Shown here: positions 19,451-28,083 of the stretch, piece by piece
How the letters are laid out: each line of letters begins with the position of its first letter
Position numbering within the stretch: position 1 is the stretch's first letter
DNA from: Nakazawaea peltata
Lineage: Eukaryota; Ascomycota; Pichiomycetes; Alaninales; Pachysolenaceae
Assembly: GCA_001599355.1 (NCBI GenBank)
Contig: BCGQ01000010.1
Location: 428,919-492,918 of the forward strand
Direction of reading: 5' to 3'
Length of the DNA stretch: 64,000 nt
Position numbers and translations under genes: made by a program
Notes under the pieces: generated by a model
The model's input: the letters and a program-made list of their open reading frames with translations, nothing else
What the model was told of the DNA's origin: nothing
Database searches by the model: none

Positions 19451-21013
19451 ATGGAAGACGCTCCTTCGATTTGGGATATATATTCTTCCGCCAAGAAGCT
19501 TCTAGTGTTGTACCCGCGGATTGAAAACCGCTCACTTCGAGAGAGTTGTAAGCTGTCTCAACGTACAAAACTGAAGCTTCTGGGAGCATCTCCAGAAGAT
19601 ATCACAGGGTTCCTCTCACCAAACAGTGTTGAGGGCAAAGAAAAAGACCAAAAATCTCCTGCTAGTTCTTCTAGAATGACATCAGGACAACTGATGGACA
19701 AAAATCCTACTACAATAACTCCATTATCAATGACTGGAAGTCCTACTCTTGGAGGTTCCTCTAGAAACGAGATCTCCACCAATAGCAAATCAAGTCCACT
19801 TGATATCAATACTTCTTCATCATCGTGTTCGGGCACTGGTGCCACATCACAGGACTCTGTTCAAAAGAACAAACTTAAAACGGACCGCGAAAATGTCGGT
19901 AGAAAAATCATAATGAATAATTTCAATTATTGGCTTGGTTCAAACTCCGATATCGGGGCTGTCGAGACCACTGTATCACCTATTAATGTTTCTATGAGTG
20001 CTCTGACTGGGAGTAAGAGACCTTCCGGTGCCTCTCCGTTTGCTACCGACTCCGATAATCCTAAACAAATAACTGAATGTTCCAACTGTCAGACTACAAA
20101 GACTCCACTTTGGAGAAGAGATGCTAATGGGAATACTTTATGTAATGCTTGTGGATTATTCCAGAAATTACATGGAACTATGAGACCTCTTTCTTTGAAG
20201 ACCGATGTCATCAAGAAGAGAAACTCTAGAAGAGCTTCTAATGCTTCTAATCAAAGCAGTGGTAGTTTCAACGAGAGAAGAGCAGAGTTATTCACTTCAC
20301 AGATTGGAGGAATGAGTAGCTTCCCTAATACCCCTAAATCTCTCGAAAGCTCCAGTTACTTGAATATCGCCCCGGCTCCAACTCCACTGCAACGTACATA
20401 CAAAAATGTACCAATTTTACCTAAACCATCATCAACTACATCGTTGAGTTCTTCAACGCCAGGTTCTTCATCAACATATACAATCCACCCACAAAACACT
20501 TTCAAAAGAAAGAAGAGCACCGTCAGTATTAATGGGTTAGGGTCTCAAGGTTCATCTCCTGCCAGTCCTTTCGATTATGGTATGCAATCTCAATTGACTC
20601 AGCAACTTCGCGATGCTAATTCTCCATCGACTAACTCTATTATGAGTGACCTGAATTCTCTGTCTTCAGCTGTCTCAATCTCTCAAATCCCACCTTCATC
20701 TTCGCTGCATCTGCTGCAAATGGCTCAAGCTCAGTTCTCCACGAGTTTCTCTTCTACTAATTTGTACAATGAGTTCAATATGAAGAGAGGTATTCCTACA
20801 CCTCTGCAGCAACCGCAGCTGCAATTCTCGTTCCACATCCCAAATCTGCAGCCATCTCTGGCTCAAAAGGGACTTCGGAACTCTTACTACGACCAGCAGG
20901 ATAACTCGGCGACCTTGGGAACAAGTCTGCCTCTGATGGTAATGGGATCGGATATGGATGACTCTCTGGATATGAAGAGAATGGATTTAGATTGGTTAAA
21001 ATTCGATATTTAA
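19451..21013 (+). CDS. GATA-type zinc-finger transcription factor (Gat1/Gln3-like)
   Basis: One GATA finger, C-x2-C-x17-C-x2-C, at C210, C213, C231 and C234 ([15 protein letters not shown]), followed by the basic tail needed for DNA contact. The N-terminus [11 protein letters not shown]...[10 protein letters not shown] resembles the short DUF1752-type region of fungal nitrogen-regulatory GATA activators. The C-terminus is a Ser/Gln-rich activation-type region ending in the acidic-hydrophobic peptide LDWLKFDI. The 17-residue loop class, N-terminal motif and single finger suggest a nitrogen catabolite activator (Gat1/Gln3) rather than a Dal80-type repressor, which has a leucine zipper. Many CTG codons fall in the disordered part. 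The amino-acid permease gene further right has GATA sites upstream. Confidence 0.85.
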   Translation: MEDAPSIWDIYSSAKKLLVLYPRIENRSLRESCKLSQRTKLKLLGASPEDITGFLSPNSVEGKEKDQKSPASSSRMTSGQLMDKNPTTITPLSMTGSPTLGGSSRNEISTNSKSSPLDINTSSSSCSGTGATSQDSVQKNKLKTDRENVGRKIIMNNFNYWLGSNSDIGAVETTVSPINVSMSALTGSKRPSGASPFATDSDNPKQITECSNCQTTKTPLWRRDANGNTLCNACGLFQKLHGTMRPLSLKTDVIKKRNSRRASNASNQSSGSFNERRAELFTSQIGGMSSFPNTPKSLESSSYLNIAPAPTPLQRTYKNVPILPKPSSTTSLSSSTPGSSSTYTIHPQNTFKRKKSTVSINGLGSQGSSPASPFDYGMQSQLTQQLRDANSPSTNSIMSDLNSLSSAVSISQIPPSSSLHLLQMAQAQFSTSFSSTNLYNEFNMKRGIPTPLQQPQLQFSFHIPNLQPSLAQKGLRNSYYDQQDNSATLGTSLPLMVMGSDMDDSLDMKRMDLDWLKFDI

Positions 21014-21362
21014 TCGAATGGTTTGGGTATATATAAAAAGTTTGGATTTTTAATGGTTGCTATGATCTTTGAACATGTCTTAATATCACTAACATGGATT
21101 TTCTCTATCTTGTGAGGTGATTTACGACTTCTTTTGCTTGCTAATGAATATGATTCAAAAGTTTATGATCAAAATATGTAGAGTACATCGTAACACCAAG
21201 TAAATATCGTTACGCCAAATGAGACTAAACCTGGGTCTGAGAACTGCTTCTCGGGACTGCTTGTCGCTCTTTACTTTCTGATATCCCACCTCACTATTTG
21301 CTTCCCTTCTTAGCTACTAACTAAAAAAAATACGAGAAAGAAAAAAAAAATAAAACCAGTAT
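21014..21362. other. Intergenic region, GATA factor to tRNA-Trp
   Basis: AT-rich with A runs at about 21322-21350 that, read on the minus strand, act as the T-run terminator of the tRNA-Trp gene. No gene seen. Confidence 0.5.
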
Positions 21363-21459
21363 TGACATGGACAGGAATTGAACCTGCAACCCTTCGATGA
21401 CACTGCAGAAAACTTTTCAACAATTGGAGTCGAAAGCTCTACCATTGAGCCACCACATC
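21363..21459 (-). tRNA. tRNA-Trp(CCA) with intron
   Basis: The mature part is almost identical to S. cerevisiae tRNA-Trp, with GGTGGCTCAATGGTAGAGC in the D arm, anticodon CCA in GACTCCAA, and GGTTCAATTCC in the T arm. An intron of about 25 nt follows position 37. The acceptor stem pairs with two G-U pairs. Confidence 0.95.
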
Positions 21460-21613
21460 ATCCGGTGAGTAAAAGATTCCAGATACTGATATATATTGTT
21501 TTGATAATTTATTAGTGCTTTAAATAGGAGTATAGTAATAATATCGGTTGCTTACACAAGCTCAAACTTCTTGACAAGAGAAGTTTGATTCACTTTCATT
21601 CAAATGGGAAAGC

Positions 21614-21838
21614 TTAGCTGAAGTAGAGTCCGTTGTCATGTTGGCCTTTGAAGTCGGCTTTCCATCCACCTACCTGCTCTCCTTTCAACTTACCTTCTCT
21701 AACCCATAAGTCGTGTAATTTATTCCAATTCTTTCCGCTAAAAATTTTTTCCAGAGGATCGAACCTCCGATGAGATTTCAGTAAGAAGGCGGTAATTAGC
21801 AAGACATAACGAGAAGCTAAACGTGTTGATATAATCAT
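21614..21838 (-). CDS. Possible small protein, 74 aa
   Basis: The frame has a hydrophobic N-terminus and a charged, Trp-containing C-terminal half (NWNKLHDLWVREGKLKGEQ) that looks more protein-like than a random frame. Against it: its ATG is only three bases from the divergent TIM13 ATG, so one or both transcripts would have to start inside the other gene, unless an upstream exon is missed. I do not recognise the family. Confidence 0.35.
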   Translation of the reverse strand: MIISTRLASRYVLLITAFLLKSHRRFDPLEKIFSGKNWNKLHDLWVREGKLKGEQVGGWKADFKGQHDNGLYFS

Positions 21839-21841
21839 AAA

Positions 21842-22159
21842 ATGGCTTTAGGATCCCTTTTCGGTGGCTCAGGTGCAACTTCTGCCCCTCTTTCAACTTC
21901 AACTTCTTCTTCTCAATCCCTGCAATTGAAACAGAAGCTTCAAAACGATATTGCTCAGGAATTAGCCGTCGTTAATGCCACAGAGTTGGTCAACAAATTG
22001 ACTGAGAACTGTTTTGCCAAGTGTATTCAGCAACCACAATCTTCCATTACCTCTGTTGAGGATGTTTGTGTCACTCAGTGCTCAGAGAAGTACATGAGAG
22101 CTTGGAACACCATCTCCAGAACTTATATTTCTAGAATCCAACAAGCTGGTAACAAATAG
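21842..22159 (+). CDS. TIM13: Mitochondrial intermembrane-space chaperone Tim13
   Basis: A small TIM protein of 105 aa with the twin CX3C motifs C57-x3-C61 and C76-x3-C80 that form two disulfides after Mia40-driven import. The patch DIAQELAVVNATELVNKLTENCF and the end KYMRAWNTISRTYISRIQ match Tim13. With Tim8 it forms the 70-kDa hexamer that carries hydrophobic precursors to TIM22 and SAM. The N-terminus is Ser/Thr-rich and slightly longer than in S. cerevisiae. Confidence 0.95.
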   Translation: MALGSLFGGSGATSAPLSTSTSSSQSLQLKQKLQNDIAQELAVVNATELVNKLTENCFAKCIQQPQSSITSVEDVCVTQCSEKYMRAWNTISRTYISRIQQAGNK

Positions 22160-22490
22160 GTTACAAGTTGAGCTTATTTTTGGGTTTATGTCTTATGTAT
22201 ATAGCTATAACATCGAGGAAATGTGTTTTTAGATATCAGTATTTGTAATAGTCTTTATAGTAGAATTTTCTTATCCCAGGATGGGCCCTCCAAAATGGAC
22301 CACCAATAATGGACGTCCCTCAGAGATTGGATACACTACCAAAGCGAAAAAAACTAGCCAACAGAGACTCAACAATGAATTGGTATGAATCTTTTATCTT
22401 CTCCAGGCGCTATTCCTGCCACAACTACCGTTCCTTACTTTCTCGACCCCGTCCACTACCTTTCTGACCCCAGCTGAAAAAAAAATAAAG
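22160..22490. other. Intergenic region, TIM13 to tRNA-Tyr
   Basis: Mostly AT-rich 3' flank. A 36-codon frame starts at 22281 (MGPPKWTTNNGRP) and ends in a stop just after a GTATGA; there is no branch point downstream, so I do not call it a gene. Confidence 0.4.
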
Positions 22491-22578
22491 TCTCCCGGGG
22501 GCGAGTCGAACGCCCGATCTTCAGATTACAAATTAACAATTACAGTCTGACGCCTTAAACCAACTTGGCGACCGAGAG
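22491..22578 (-). tRNA. tRNA-Tyr(GUA) with intron
   Basis: 88 nt with CTCTCGG...CCGGGAG acceptor pairing, anticodon GTA in GACTGTAA, a short intron of about 13 nt after position 37, and GTTCGACTC T arm, matching S. cerevisiae tRNA-Tyr. A run of A on the plus strand (about 22477-22486) provides the terminator. Confidence 0.95.
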
Positions 22579-22798
22579 GATTTCTTGCCTACGTTTTGAA
22601 ATTCTTTGACTATATCAAAGATGCTTTGAATCTTGGTAGTAAATTTCGAGAAATGCCAGGATTTAAGCACATAGTAACTACAATAAGCTTGTTGGATGAA
22701 ACACTTATGAATCACTGAGTGAATGACTACGAGAAGATAGAAAAATCAAACTTAGTATTACTAAATATGTGGTTGCAAAGGAACCCAATAATATCAAA

Positions 22799-24469
22799 CT
22801 AACAAAGCCAGAAGTAAAACTTCTCCCAGATGTTCTTGGCAACTGGGATGTCATATTCGGACTCTTCCTTCTCGACGAAACTCAAACCAGTGAGGACATC
22901 GACTTCAGAAGCAGGTCTCCAAAGCTTGAAACTCTTGTGCTTGATACCACCGATGATAAGCAAGGCTACCAGGTAACCAACGGTGACGTAAGAAGCGAAG
23001 AAGTCACTAACGCTCCAGTTACCCTTGACAAATACAGCATAGCCGTTGGTGATAGCCAAGATGAAGAAGAATACAAGAGAGAAGTAAGCACCGAACTTTT
23101 GGAGAGGTGGTCTGTAAGGAACTCTGTCATTTGTTCCATGGTAGTCGACCAGAGCTCTGAATCTCAAGTAGACAATAGCAACAAAACACCATTCGATGAA
23201 ACCGGAGACGGTGGAAATGTTACTGAACCAAGTGAAAACAGTAGCGGAAGAGTCACTGACATTCAAGTAGGCAAGGAAACAGAACATACAGGAGACCAGA
23301 ACAGAGTAAATTGGAACACCGAATCTGTTACAGTAAGCGAAGATCTTTGGAGCATCTCCCTTCAAGGCCATGGTGTACAACATTCTGGAAGCAGAGTATA
23401 ACAAAGAGTTACCACAACTGAAGGCAGAAGTCAAGATACAACCGTTGACAATATGAGGCAAAACCTTGACACCGACAAGCTTCATACCAATGACGTAAGC
23501 AGAGGCGGAAGCATCGGAATCACCACTCAACAAATTTGGATTAGAAGATGGACAAATGACACCGATAACGAGCACACCCAAAACGTAGAAGAAGGCCAAT
23601 CTGTAAGCGAAACGAGAAGCAGCCTTTTTCAAGTTGTGTCTTGGGTTGACGGTCTCGGAAGAACAAGCGGTGATTAATTCTGGGGAAAGAACAAAGGCAA
23701 AACCTGACTTGATAATGGCAGTCCAACAAGCTAAGAATTTACCAGTATTTCCCGGAGCCAAGTGTTCAACAAAGGCACCTGGTGTCTTCCAATAGTGGAA
23801 ACCTAAGACACCATGTTGGTTTGGTCCACCACCGAAGAAGATAACAATACCAAGAATAATCAAACCCATCAAACAAAACAATTTGATCAAAGAAATCCAG
23901 AACTCGGTCTCACCGAAGACATTGACAGGGAGACAGTTGATTAAAATAGTAGCAACGACGAAGATGGTGATCCAAATGGCAATGTTAAGGTCACTCCAAT
24001 ACTTGATGACCAAACCACAAGCGACAATCTCAGCAGGTGGAATCATGGCTTGGGCATAGAACAAGTTATAACCAACAGCAAATGATAATGTTTCGGAAGT
24101 GTATTTTCTACTCAAAGCATACATGGTGGCTTCACCAGGTAATGGTAAGTAGGTGACCATCTCAGTCAATTGTTGCATAACAAAGAAGATGAACATCGAC
24201 ATAATCATATAAGAAATAAGAAGTGGCAGTGGTCCACAGGTAGCAAGAGCAGAACCAGAACCAATAAATAAACCAGTACCAATCAGACCAGAAAGTGCAA
24301 TCAACTGGATATGTCTGGAGTTCAAACCTCTCTTAGTACCAGTATCAAACTTCTGGGCTTCGATACTAGATACTTCTTCAGCATTGTATTCAATATCTGT
24401 GTACTTCTCACCTTTAGGACGAGGAGATTTCAGAGAGTGCAGAGACACCCATGGGGATAATTCAGACAT
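22799..24469 (-). CDS. PUT4: Amino-acid permease, Put4-like (AAP/YAT family)
   Basis: A 12-helix amino-acid/proton symporter of the plasma membrane. RHIQLIALSG-x-IGTGLF at the first helix, YGESEFW-like FGETEFW, GLIILGIVIFFGGGPN, FFYVLGVLVIGV, KVLPHIVNGCILTSAFS and WFSNISTVSGF align closely with S. cerevisiae Put4 (proline permease). Codons 62 and 81 are CTG at positions that are Ala in Put4 (GGAIGTG, CGPAG). The frame stays open to an ATG at 24565, but a TATATATA box lies at about 24537-24544, between that ATG and the one I chose at 24469, so the shorter form is the likely product. Substrate specificity is by similarity only; other YAT permeases are possible. Confidence 0.88.
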   Translation of the reverse strand: MSELSPWVSLHSLKSPRPKGEKYTDIEYNAEEVSSIEAQKFDTGTKRGLNSRHIQLIALSGLIGTGLFIGSGSALATCGPLPLLISYMIMSMFIFFVMQQLTEMVTYLPLPGEATMYALSRKYTSETLSFAVGYNLFYAQAMIPPAEIVACGLVIKYWSDLNIAIWITIFVVATILINCLPVNVFGETEFWISLIKLFCLMGLIILGIVIFFGGGPNQHGVLGFHYWKTPGAFVEHLAPGNTGKFLACWTAIIKSGFAFVLSPELITACSSETVNPRHNLKKAASRFAYRLAFFYVLGVLVIGVICPSSNPNLLSGDSDASASAYVIGMKLVGVKVLPHIVNGCILTSAFSCGNSLLYSASRMLYTMALKGDAPKIFAYCNRFGVPIYSVLVSCMFCFLAYLNVSDSSATVFTWFSNISTVSGFIEWCFVAIVYLRFRALVDYHGTNDRVPYRPPLQKFGAYFSLVFFFILAITNGYAVFVKGNWSVSDFFASYVTVGYLVALLIIGGIKHKSFKLWRPASEVDVLTGLSFVEKEESEYDIPVAKNIWEKFYFWLC

Positions 24470-24536
24470 CTTGGATGTGTTTTTTAGATGGCTATCGGAT
24501 TTGATCAGGACTCCAGAATTGCGGATCTCCTGCCAT

Positions 24537-24544
24537 ATATATAA
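24537..24544 (-). promoter_or_regulatory. TATA box of the permease gene
   Basis: TATATATA about 70 bp upstream of the chosen ATG; its position inside the longer open frame argues against the upstream start. Confidence 0.6.
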
Positions 24545-24614
24545 CCCCCCGGAGCACCTGTGCACATTTATCGGTGCTGCATCTCTCTATCTATTTTCCA
24601 CCACAGAAAAAGCT

Positions 24615-24661
24615 TTATCTCCTTGTCTTGGCTGTCACAACTGATAAGGAGCTGCTTTATC
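24615..24661. promoter_or_regulatory. Cluster of three GATAA sites upstream of the permease
   Basis: TTATC at 24615-24619, GATAAG at 24643-24648 and TTATC at 24657-24661. Clustered GATAA sites 70-125 bp above a TATA box are the hallmark of nitrogen catabolite repression promoters bound by Gln3/Gat1 in yeasts. Confidence 0.6.
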
Positions 24662-27558
24662 TATGCAACGTACGCAGTGTCAAAGTTTGTAGTACAAATT
24701 CCTAATTGGGAAATTTGCGTCGCGCAATTTGTATTGTTTAGTAGGAGTTTTTACAGCAATGCCTTGAGATGGGAAAGTTTATCGCCGTGATAGATGGAGG
24801 AGTTATAAGGGAGTACTGTGATATCATAAGTTTAAATGTGGCGGAATTTAGTCTCGATTTTGATGTGTTGTAATGTGAGCTGTTATCTTGAAGAAGGATT
24901 GAGAGAGTTCAAGGACAATCGCGGAATCCGTAGGCAACGGAGTCGAAGTCTTGTCACCTTGAGTTGGTTCTTCTTCTACTTCGTTCCCCATACAATATAC
25001 GAGAGCTGTCATAGTCTCGCTATATCCGCCTCTCTCAAATTGTGACCCTTGTAGCCACAAAATTTTTTTTTGTGTGTAATCAGTCCGCTTTGTCAAATCT
25101 GCTTCCTAATTAGGATAAAATTTTCCCTTATCTGTCCCTAACTATTTAGTAGGAGAGCTATTGTTTTCCTCGAATTGCAAAGCCCTTGAAAAATTATGGA
25201 CTGACTCTGCATTTCGATTTCCAATTCTTTTGTCGAGGCGGATTTTTCTATTATGGGAGTGAATAGTGAAGCCAGTAGATATCTATAACCGCCACTGTTA
25301 TGGCCGCTTAAGATCTCTTAGATTCACCATCTCTTCCATGCAGCTTCTCATGTTCTTCATCGCATTCTTCCTCATTGGAAAGTATACCGGCTCGCTAAAC
25401 CGCTTCTATCTGTCTGCTCTCAGTGCTCTCTATATTGCATCAGATAAGCTATCGATAATCCAGAAGAAAATTATACCAATCTAACGATAATCAAGATTTT
25501 GACTTCCCCAGCTATTGTAGATAATTGATCTCGCTTCTTTTATTCCTTATTTTCGTAAAGGTGCAGCCACAGCCGAGGACCAAAGCAGACAATTTTTATG
25601 ATTGATAAATTGCTTGGGTTCATGGGAAATGTGGAGGGAAAAAATCTTAAGGATTAGAAGCGTTCTGTGGTGCAGGTTATGCTGAGGTTATATCAATTGA
25701 GCGGAATATCAATTTTCTATAACAATTTCTAACCCCCATAGAGAGTCAATCTTGTTCAGCTGATTCATAAATTCTGATATTAGCTTGTACTAATTAGAGA
25801 GTTTCAATACTTCACAGAAATAACGAATTTCTGTTTCATTTCCTATTAAGATGTTGCTCACGTTGTTCAAGAACACGTTGTCCTCATTTCAAATTGAAAT
25901 CCAACTGACCTGTTAACAATTTGGAACATATAATGTGGACACAATATTCCACATATAAAAATTATATATACCCTTTTGCTCTCAATAAGCTCTATTATTC
26001 GGTATAGGTTATTGTAAAATCCAAATAGGCTTATAAATAACATTAAGAAGCCTCTTTGTTACAGTGCAAAATTAGGTTTGTGGTTTTTCCCTAACAATAT
26101 CTTAATGTAATAATTTTTTTTTTGTCAGATTTGATCAGATTCGGTAAAGTTTTTTAATCTGCCATAGAAGTGATTAGACAATTGCAGAGAGTAGAACAAA
26201 AAAGAGAATAAAATGGTGATATAACCTTTGAAGCCGAAAATACCAACACATTCAAGTGAACCAACTGATCCAAATTAATTTACCAAACGAAATCCATAAT
26301 TAAGAAGATATATAAGCAGGGATTGTGGGGAAGGTGCAAAAGCGCACCGTACAGAATATGGTGTAACAATATGTGATGCTTTATAAAGAATGAATTTCAA
26401 AGTCCCTGTCTTTCGAGATTTCTGTCACACGAGAATGTACGCTTTTGGATTCGTGTCATTATGTAGCCTACGATCCTCCTCTACATTCTTGGCTTCTTCT
26501 TCCCAAAAAGAGAAGAAAAAGACAACTTGACATGCAAAAAGAAACATGGGGAATTTCTTTTTACTCTTCCCAGAGTCTGGAGTTGGATTTTATGCATACA
26601 ACTTTCTGCGTTTCCTAATAATGCTTGCGATTATTCTTTTGTTATATATATTGATGAGCCTGCCTTTGACATAAACATCTCGGGGAACAACAACATCTTA
26701 TTCATTCGTTTACCACTACTTCATTTATCCTTATAATGGGAATATAATTCAATCGTTAATACAATGCAACTTCCATTCACAACAACTCCAAGTACCAAGA
26801 TTCTGGATATCGAGGCTCAAAAGGAATCCCGGGAGCTGGTATTTATTCCTACAGGGAATGAAAAGGCCAACTATGTTACACTTCTTGACAGTGAGCAGGC
26901 CCTAACTCTTCGCCTGAGACTTCGGTGTCCTCATGCCAGAAGAGACATGACAAAGACCCTGATGAAATACTTGTCCATTTTTTTGGCCACAGTGTTGCTC
27001 TCAGTCAACTCATTAATTTATATTTATTTGGAACACCGCACTCTGTAAGTCAAAAACATTGCAGAAAAATACCATAAGCCGAGTGATACGGGTCTACAGG
27101 AGACATTTATTTGAAGGATAAAGGGTCATGATACGGTGGTCCAGACTAACACTACACTATAATACCTTTGTCTACGCTCAAGAGATGGTGTTAACTTTAG
27201 TGTCCCCAAGTCCTCACGCGAGCTCTTTCCTAGCCAAGCTTTACCGCGTAGTTAATATCGCAATTTCAGTGCGATATTTTAAAAAGAAACGAGGAAAAAT
27301 TTGCTTAGTGCTCAGAGGAATATGTGATGAAATTTACTGAGCGATATGCGTAAATTAAGGCACAAATGCCCGTGCGCTAGAAGCGAGCCACCCGAGGAAG
27401 AACGCCCCCGTTTAAGCTTTGAGCTTCAGGGAGGCAATAATTAAACGACGAAATGACCAGACAAACTGCATACTTTATTACTTTAATTTTAATACCAGAT
27501 TAATTTATTTGAACTAACTATGTAAAACTTTTCAACTCCGGAAATATCAGGCTCCATT
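24662..27558. other. 3-kb gene-poor AT-rich region
   Basis: No convincing gene over almost 3 kb, exceptional for this compact window. It contains a small reading frame at 26764-27048, listed separately, and other weak frames. There is a short stem-forming sequence TGTGGA...TCCACA near 25935-25955, a hairpin GGTGC...GCACC near 26333-26348, and a GC-richer patch at about 27365-27430. No tRNA, LTR pair or centromere-type repeat was recognised. Confidence 0.5.
26764..27048 (+). CDS. Possible orphan membrane protein, 94 aa
   Basis: Starts with an ATG in an A-rich context. It has a hydrophilic first two thirds and one clear transmembrane helix at about 67-88 near the C-terminus (tail-anchored layout). 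No family recognised. It may be a lineage-specific gene or chance; it is the best frame in the region. Confidence 0.35.
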   Translation: MQLPFTTTPSTKILDIEAQKESRELVFIPTGNEKANYVTLLDSEQALTLRLRLRCPHARRDMTKTLMKYLSIFLATVLLSVNSLIYIYLEHRTL

Positions 27559-27840
27559 TTAGTCTGCATTTCTAATATCTTGCAACATATCCAAGAAAAG
27601 ATTTGGCTCATTCTTTCTCCACTCAGATTTGGAGACAAAGTGACCTTGAAGGAGGACGAACAGCAGTAATGGGATCACTACGGCAAGCAAAGACAAGACA
27701 TCACGTCTAGTGATTGGGGAATGCATTTCCTTCTCGATCTCAGCTTCTGATAATTCAGCTGGCAGAGATGAGGCTCCACGTACAGTCTCAGATTTAGCAG
27801 TCTTTCTCTTTCTCAATCCAATAGTACTTTCTTGATCCAT
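27559..27840 (-). CDS. Small single-pass membrane protein, unrecognised, 93 aa
   Basis: A basic N-terminal part (LRKRKTAK), an acidic helix-like stretch (AELSEAEIEKEM), one transmembrane helix at about 47-65, then a short tail KSEWRKNEPNLFLDMLQDI. The composition and clean end near the YPP1-side intergenic suggest a real gene. I do not recognise the family; the layout would suit a small ER or mitochondrial subunit, which is inference. Confidence 0.55.
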   Translation of the reverse strand: MDQESTIGLRKRKTAKSETVRGASSLPAELSEAEIEKEMHSPITRRDVLSLLAVVIPLLLFVLLQGHFVSKSEWRKNEPNLFLDMLQDIRNAD

Positions 27841-28083
27841 ATTTGTAAAGGGGAAACTTTTGATTTATTCTTATCACCAGTTCTCCGTAAAAACTCCTCG
27901 AGCGATGATAACTCCTTTTATATTTTTTCAGGATAATCGATAACAAGTTTCCCATTCCTTATCTCTGGTGCGCTAAAATTTCCCGATAAGATAAGAAATA
28001 GTTTACTACAAAGACGTGCGCATAAGATCAAAAAATAAAACCAAATCTATTAATCGAGTGCTCTAAAAGTCGTGTATTAAATA

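Noticed and set aside
21720-21790. GGTTCGATCC resembling a tRNA B box on the minus strand
   Set aside because: One base short of the consensus, no D arm or acceptor pairing around it.
22281-22390. ATG frame MGPPKWTTNNGRP with a GTATGA that could be a donor
   Set aside because: No branch point and no plausible second exon before the tRNA-Tyr gene.
23453-23677. Plus-strand frames inside the permease gene
   Set aside because: Shadows of the minus-strand membrane protein, which has clear homology over its full length.
25911-26100. TGTTAACA... sequence resembling the start of a Ty LTR
   Set aside because: No matching AACA end with a target-site duplication and no second LTR or internal region found.
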